NCBI GenBank assembly: GCA_947177925.1 | Contig: CAMWWJ010000158.1 | Span: 1 to 7,580 of the forward strand | Length of the DNA: 7,580 nucleotides | Source: an uncultured Lachnospiraceae bacterium | GTDB taxonomy: Bacteria > Bacillota > Clostridia > Lachnospirales > Lachnospiraceae | Direction: 5' to 3' | Shown: positions 6,094 through 7,580 of the stretch, piece after piece | How the letters are laid out: each line of letters starts with the position of its first letter | Position numbering within the stretch: position 1 is the first letter of the stretch | Notes under the pieces: model-generated | Told to the model about the DNA's origin: nothing | Database searches by the model: none | The model's input: the letters and a program-made list of their open reading frames with translations, nothing else | Program-made: the position numbers and the translations under genes

Positions 6094-6198
6094 TGGTTAT
6101 GGAACGTGAATTGCAGAGGGGAAACAGAACCGGATTTCTCCGGATATGGAAAGATCATCGGGCATGGAAAGAATATCTGCTGCGGAAAGGATATGAAA
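6094..6198. other. Gap between glucosidase and thiN
   Basis: These 105 bases contain a small perfect stem CCGGA-TTTC-TCCGG (6130-6143) with no T-tract, so it is not a standard terminator. No good promoter is visible. An alternative frame starting in the TAATG at 6091-6095 runs to 6242 but reads as a basic, low-plausibility peptide that overlaps thiN. Confidence 0.3.
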
Positions 6199-6828
6199 AT
6201 GGAAGAGGGCATTTGTTATATTATAGGGGCAGGAGAATTTGACTATCCCAAGTTAAAACCGAAGGAAACCGATTATGTAATCGGAGTGGACGGAGGTTTT
6301 GAATATTTAAAGAGCATGAAGCTGACGCCAGACCTGGTGCTGGGGGATTTTGATTCTGTAAAGCAAAGTCCCCTGCACTCAAATTTAATACGGCTTGCAC
6401 CGGAAAAGGATGACACAGATATGCTGGCGGCCTTGCGGCAGGGAATGGAGCTTGGCTACAGGACCTTTCATATTTATGGAGGCATGGGCGGAAGGATTTC
6501 CCATACCATTGCCAATTTTCAATGCCTTGTGTGGCTTTTGAAAAGAGGAGCAAAGGGGTTTTTGTTTCATAAAAACGTGATGATTACGGCAGTGAGAAAT
6601 GGAAGTATTACATTTGGAAAAGAGAAAAAAGGGTATCTTTCCGTGTTTGCTTTTGATGGAGAGGCAAAGGGAGTTACTTTGAAGAATCTGAAATATCCGC
6701 TTACGGATGCTGTGCTTGGGATGGATTATCCGGTAGGAGTCAGCAATGAGTTTTTGGGAGTGGAAAGTGAAGTTTGTGTGAAAGAAGGGGTGTTGTTGCT
6801 TGTGGTGGAGGAAGTGGATGAATATTAG
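6199..6828 (+). CDS. thiN: Thiamine pyrophosphokinase
   Basis: This cytosolic enzyme transfers pyrophosphate from ATP to thiamine to form thiamine pyrophosphate. The 209-residue length and motif order fit the family: IIGAGEFDYP (8-17), GVDGG (29-33), PDLVLGDFDS (44-53), KDDTDMLAAL (70-79), GGMGGRISHTIAN (94-106) in the N-terminal catalytic domain, then the C-terminal beta domain with LKNLKYPL and GVSNE (180-184), which contribute to thiamine binding at the dimer interface. I chose ATG 6199 because AAAGGA (6186-6191) lies 7 bases upstream and the protein then begins just before the first strand. The GTG at 6106 would add 31 unrelated residues. The usual Asp of the GGRxDHxxxN motif is Ser101 here. 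In many clostridia thiN follows rsgA and rpe; here it follows a glucosidase. No TPP riboswitch is visible upstream. Confidence 0.93.
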   Translation: MEEGICYIIGAGEFDYPKLKPKETDYVIGVDGGFEYLKSMKLTPDLVLGDFDSVKQSPLHSNLIRLAPEKDDTDMLAALRQGMELGYRTFHIYGGMGGRISHTIANFQCLVWLLKRGAKGFLFHKNVMITAVRNGSITFGKEKKGYLSVFAFDGEAKGVTLKNLKYPLTDAVLGMDYPVGVSNEFLGVESEVCVKEGVLLLVVEEVDEY

Positions 6829-6855
6829 GATGTTGGGGCATTGAGATAGAAGGAC

Positions 6856-6915
6856 GTATGAGCCGGCGATTTTGCCAAGGCCCGGAAGACTACTATATGA
6901 TATGCCGGCTCATAC
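6856..6915. repeat. Perfect 12-bp inverted repeat with 36-base spacer
   Basis: GTATGAGCCGGC (6856-6867) is exactly reverse-complemented at 6904-6915. The arms contain the palindrome GCCGGC and are GC-rich relative to the surroundings. The spacer (6868-6903) contains a promoter-like pair of hexamers. It may be an RNA stem, a two-site operator around a promoter, a copy of a dispersed palindromic repeat, or the ends of an invertible segment. Confidence 0.8.
6872..6901 (+). promoter_or_regulatory. Promoter-like element inside the inverted repeat
   Basis: TTGCCA (6872-6877) and TATGAT (6896-6901) each match the sigma-A consensus at five of six positions with an 18-base spacing. A transcript would begin near 6908, within the right arm, and read toward the short ORFs after 7072. 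The match could be coincidental. Confidence 0.35.
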
Positions 6916-7071
6916 TGGATATCGAAATGCTGTTTGGTTTCGGGATGCTTAAGAACAGTTTAGGATTTTATGCTGTGAACATGTTTCATGAAGTGAATTG
7001 TTGGTAAAGTGGGTTTTGCCCAAAATAAGTAGAGTGAGAAGCGACAAAAGGTAGCTGATACGTTTGCAGAG

Positions 7072-7311
7072 TTGTATGAGATGAAGAATATTGTGGTGCT
7101 TGATGTTGGTAGATATGGTTTTGTGAAGCTACAATATTACAAGCCGCCACAGGGCTTTGAAGATGCGGTAACCTTTACTGATAGCGTGGCACTACTTGAG
7201 GACTTGCGGGAGGAATGGCTGAATACAAAGCTGTATCTGCTGGCAAAAGGTACTCCGATATTGGAGAAAGGCTATAAAGGTATGTTTGGGAGCCTGACAG
7301 AAGAAAAATAA
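7072..7311 (+). pseudogene. Small unknown protein, probably N-terminally decayed
   Basis: The frame from 7072 encodes 79 residues, including a plausible soluble fold (VVLDVGRYGFVKLQYY, DAVTFTDSVALLEDLREEWL, LLAKGTPILEKGYKGMFG). Initiation is doubtful: 7072 is TTG, the first ATG is 7081, and neither has a good ribosome binding site. The 13 codons upstream, back to a TAG at 7030-7032, read as natural protein (SEKRQKVADTFAE) but contain no start codon. This suggests that an original start was lost by mutation. The C-terminus stops abruptly at LTEEK. I recall small clostridial proteins of unknown function with a similar look but cannot name a family. A functional TTG start remains possible. Confidence 0.45.
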
Positions 7312-7319
7312 TCGGAATA

Positions 7320-7550
7320 TTGACGGTGTTTGCGGGAGTAAAGGTTACAGAACTATATAAGAAAAAATGTTGCAATATGATTACTGATATGGTAACGTTG
7401 GCAAGCGTTGCATTTATTATTTACTTTGGAAAATTGATAAAAGTGATACTGCCAGTAAATCTCCTACTCCTGTTGCTACTTGTGCAGGTGCCATATATTG
7501 GAATACGAAAATATGTGAAAGTCTGGCGAGAAGCACGGGTATATGTCTAA
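7320..7550 (+). CDS. Small putative membrane protein, uncertain
   Basis: This 76-codon frame (TTG at 7320) or a 57-codon version (ATG at 7377) encodes two hydrophobic segments, MVTLASVAFIIYFGKLI (about 24-40) and VILPVNLLLLLLLVQVPYI (about 43-61). A basic tail, RKYVKVWREAR, follows, suggesting a two-helix membrane protein with both ends in the cytoplasm. Neither start has a clear ribosome binding site. The frame is open back to 7278, overlapping the preceding ORF by about 34 bases, so it may be the 3' part of a broken gene. I recognise no family. Confidence 0.35.
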   Translation: MTVFAGVKVTELYKKKCCNMITDMVTLASVAFIIYFGKLIKVILPVNLLLLLLLVQVPYIGIRKYVKVWREARVYV

Positions 7551-7580
7551 AACTATAAATCTTCATGCTATCTTTATTTT

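Larger units (their letters stand above)
6829..7071. other. Non-coding stretch with inverted repeat and hairpins
   Basis: No convincing gene lies in these 243 bases. They hold the 12-bp inverted repeat described separately, a smaller stem CGAAA/TTTCG (6923-6927 and 6938-6942, 10-base loop), and GGG-TTTTG-CCC (7011-7021). None is followed by a proper T-run, so I call no intrinsic terminator for thiN, although the large stem 28 bases after its stop could protect the mRNA 3' end. Confidence 0.45.

Noticed and set aside
6130..6143. CCGGA/TCCGG hairpin as a terminator
   Set aside because: The stem is only five pairs and no T-tract follows.
6106..6198. Longer ThiN from GTG 6106
   Set aside because: It adds a Cys/Gly-rich extension not found in the family, and the AAAGGA at 6186-6191 fits ATG 6199.
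6093..6242. Small ORF beginning in the TAATG at the end of the glucosidase gene
   Set aside because: It reads as a basic, Arg-rich peptide, overlaps thiN by 44 bases in another frame and has only a weak ribosome binding site.
1..7580. CRISPR array, tRNA, rRNA, transposase or TPP riboswitch
   Set aside because: No regularly spaced repeats, cloverleaf, transposase motifs or THI-box core were seen on either strand.

Overview
The window looks like chromosome from a low- to mid-GC Firmicute, most likely a gut clostridium of the Lachnospiraceae type. This is inferred from strong AGGAGG-type ribosome binding sites, sigma-A-like promoters, and the flavour of the RelB/RelE pair, the ROK regulator, the MFS carrier and the GH13 enzyme. 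All genes I can support lie on the + strand. I see no rRNA, tRNA, CRISPR array, transposase or phage structural gene.

Region 1 (1-1850) is an AT-rich accessory block. It holds an orphan protein open to the left edge (5-451), a RelB/DinJ-family antitoxin with an overlapping RelE/ParE-family toxin (496-1090), a 32-codon ORF (1123-1221), and a 210-residue acidic protein (1218-1850) that resembles immunity proteins of polymorphic-toxin loci. The short ORF and the 210-residue gene are joined by an ATGA overlap. A clear promoter (443-471) and a palindromic candidate operator (430-445) precede the toxin-antitoxin pair.

Region 2 (1851-2112) is a boundary. It has a near-consensus promoter (1970-1998) followed by a very A-rich leader that ends in a small hairpin and a perfect AAGGAGG site.

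Region 3 (2113-6828) is a higher-GC metabolic block. It encodes a ROK-family repressor-like sugar sensor that lacks the usual kinase signatures, an MFS sugar-type permease overlapping it, and a cytosolic GH13 alpha-glucosidase of the oligo-1,6-glucosidase type with Ala rather than Val after the nucleophile. The simplest reading is a small glucoside-utilisation operon: the MFS protein imports a short alpha-glucoside, the GH13 enzyme hydrolyses it in the cytoplasm, and the ROK protein adjusts expression to a sugar ligand. Thiamine pyrophosphokinase (6199-6828) follows in the same direction but does not obviously belong to the pathway.

Region 4 (6829-7580) is poorly conserved-looking sequence. 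Its main feature is a perfect 12-bp inverted repeat (6856-6867 and 6904-6915) enclosing a promoter-like element. Two short uncertain ORFs with weak starts follow (7072-7311 and 7320-7550); the first looks decayed. The points most worth a second look are this inverted repeat around a promoter, the immunity-like gene with its coupled short ORF, and the specificity-determining Ala in the GH13 enzyme.
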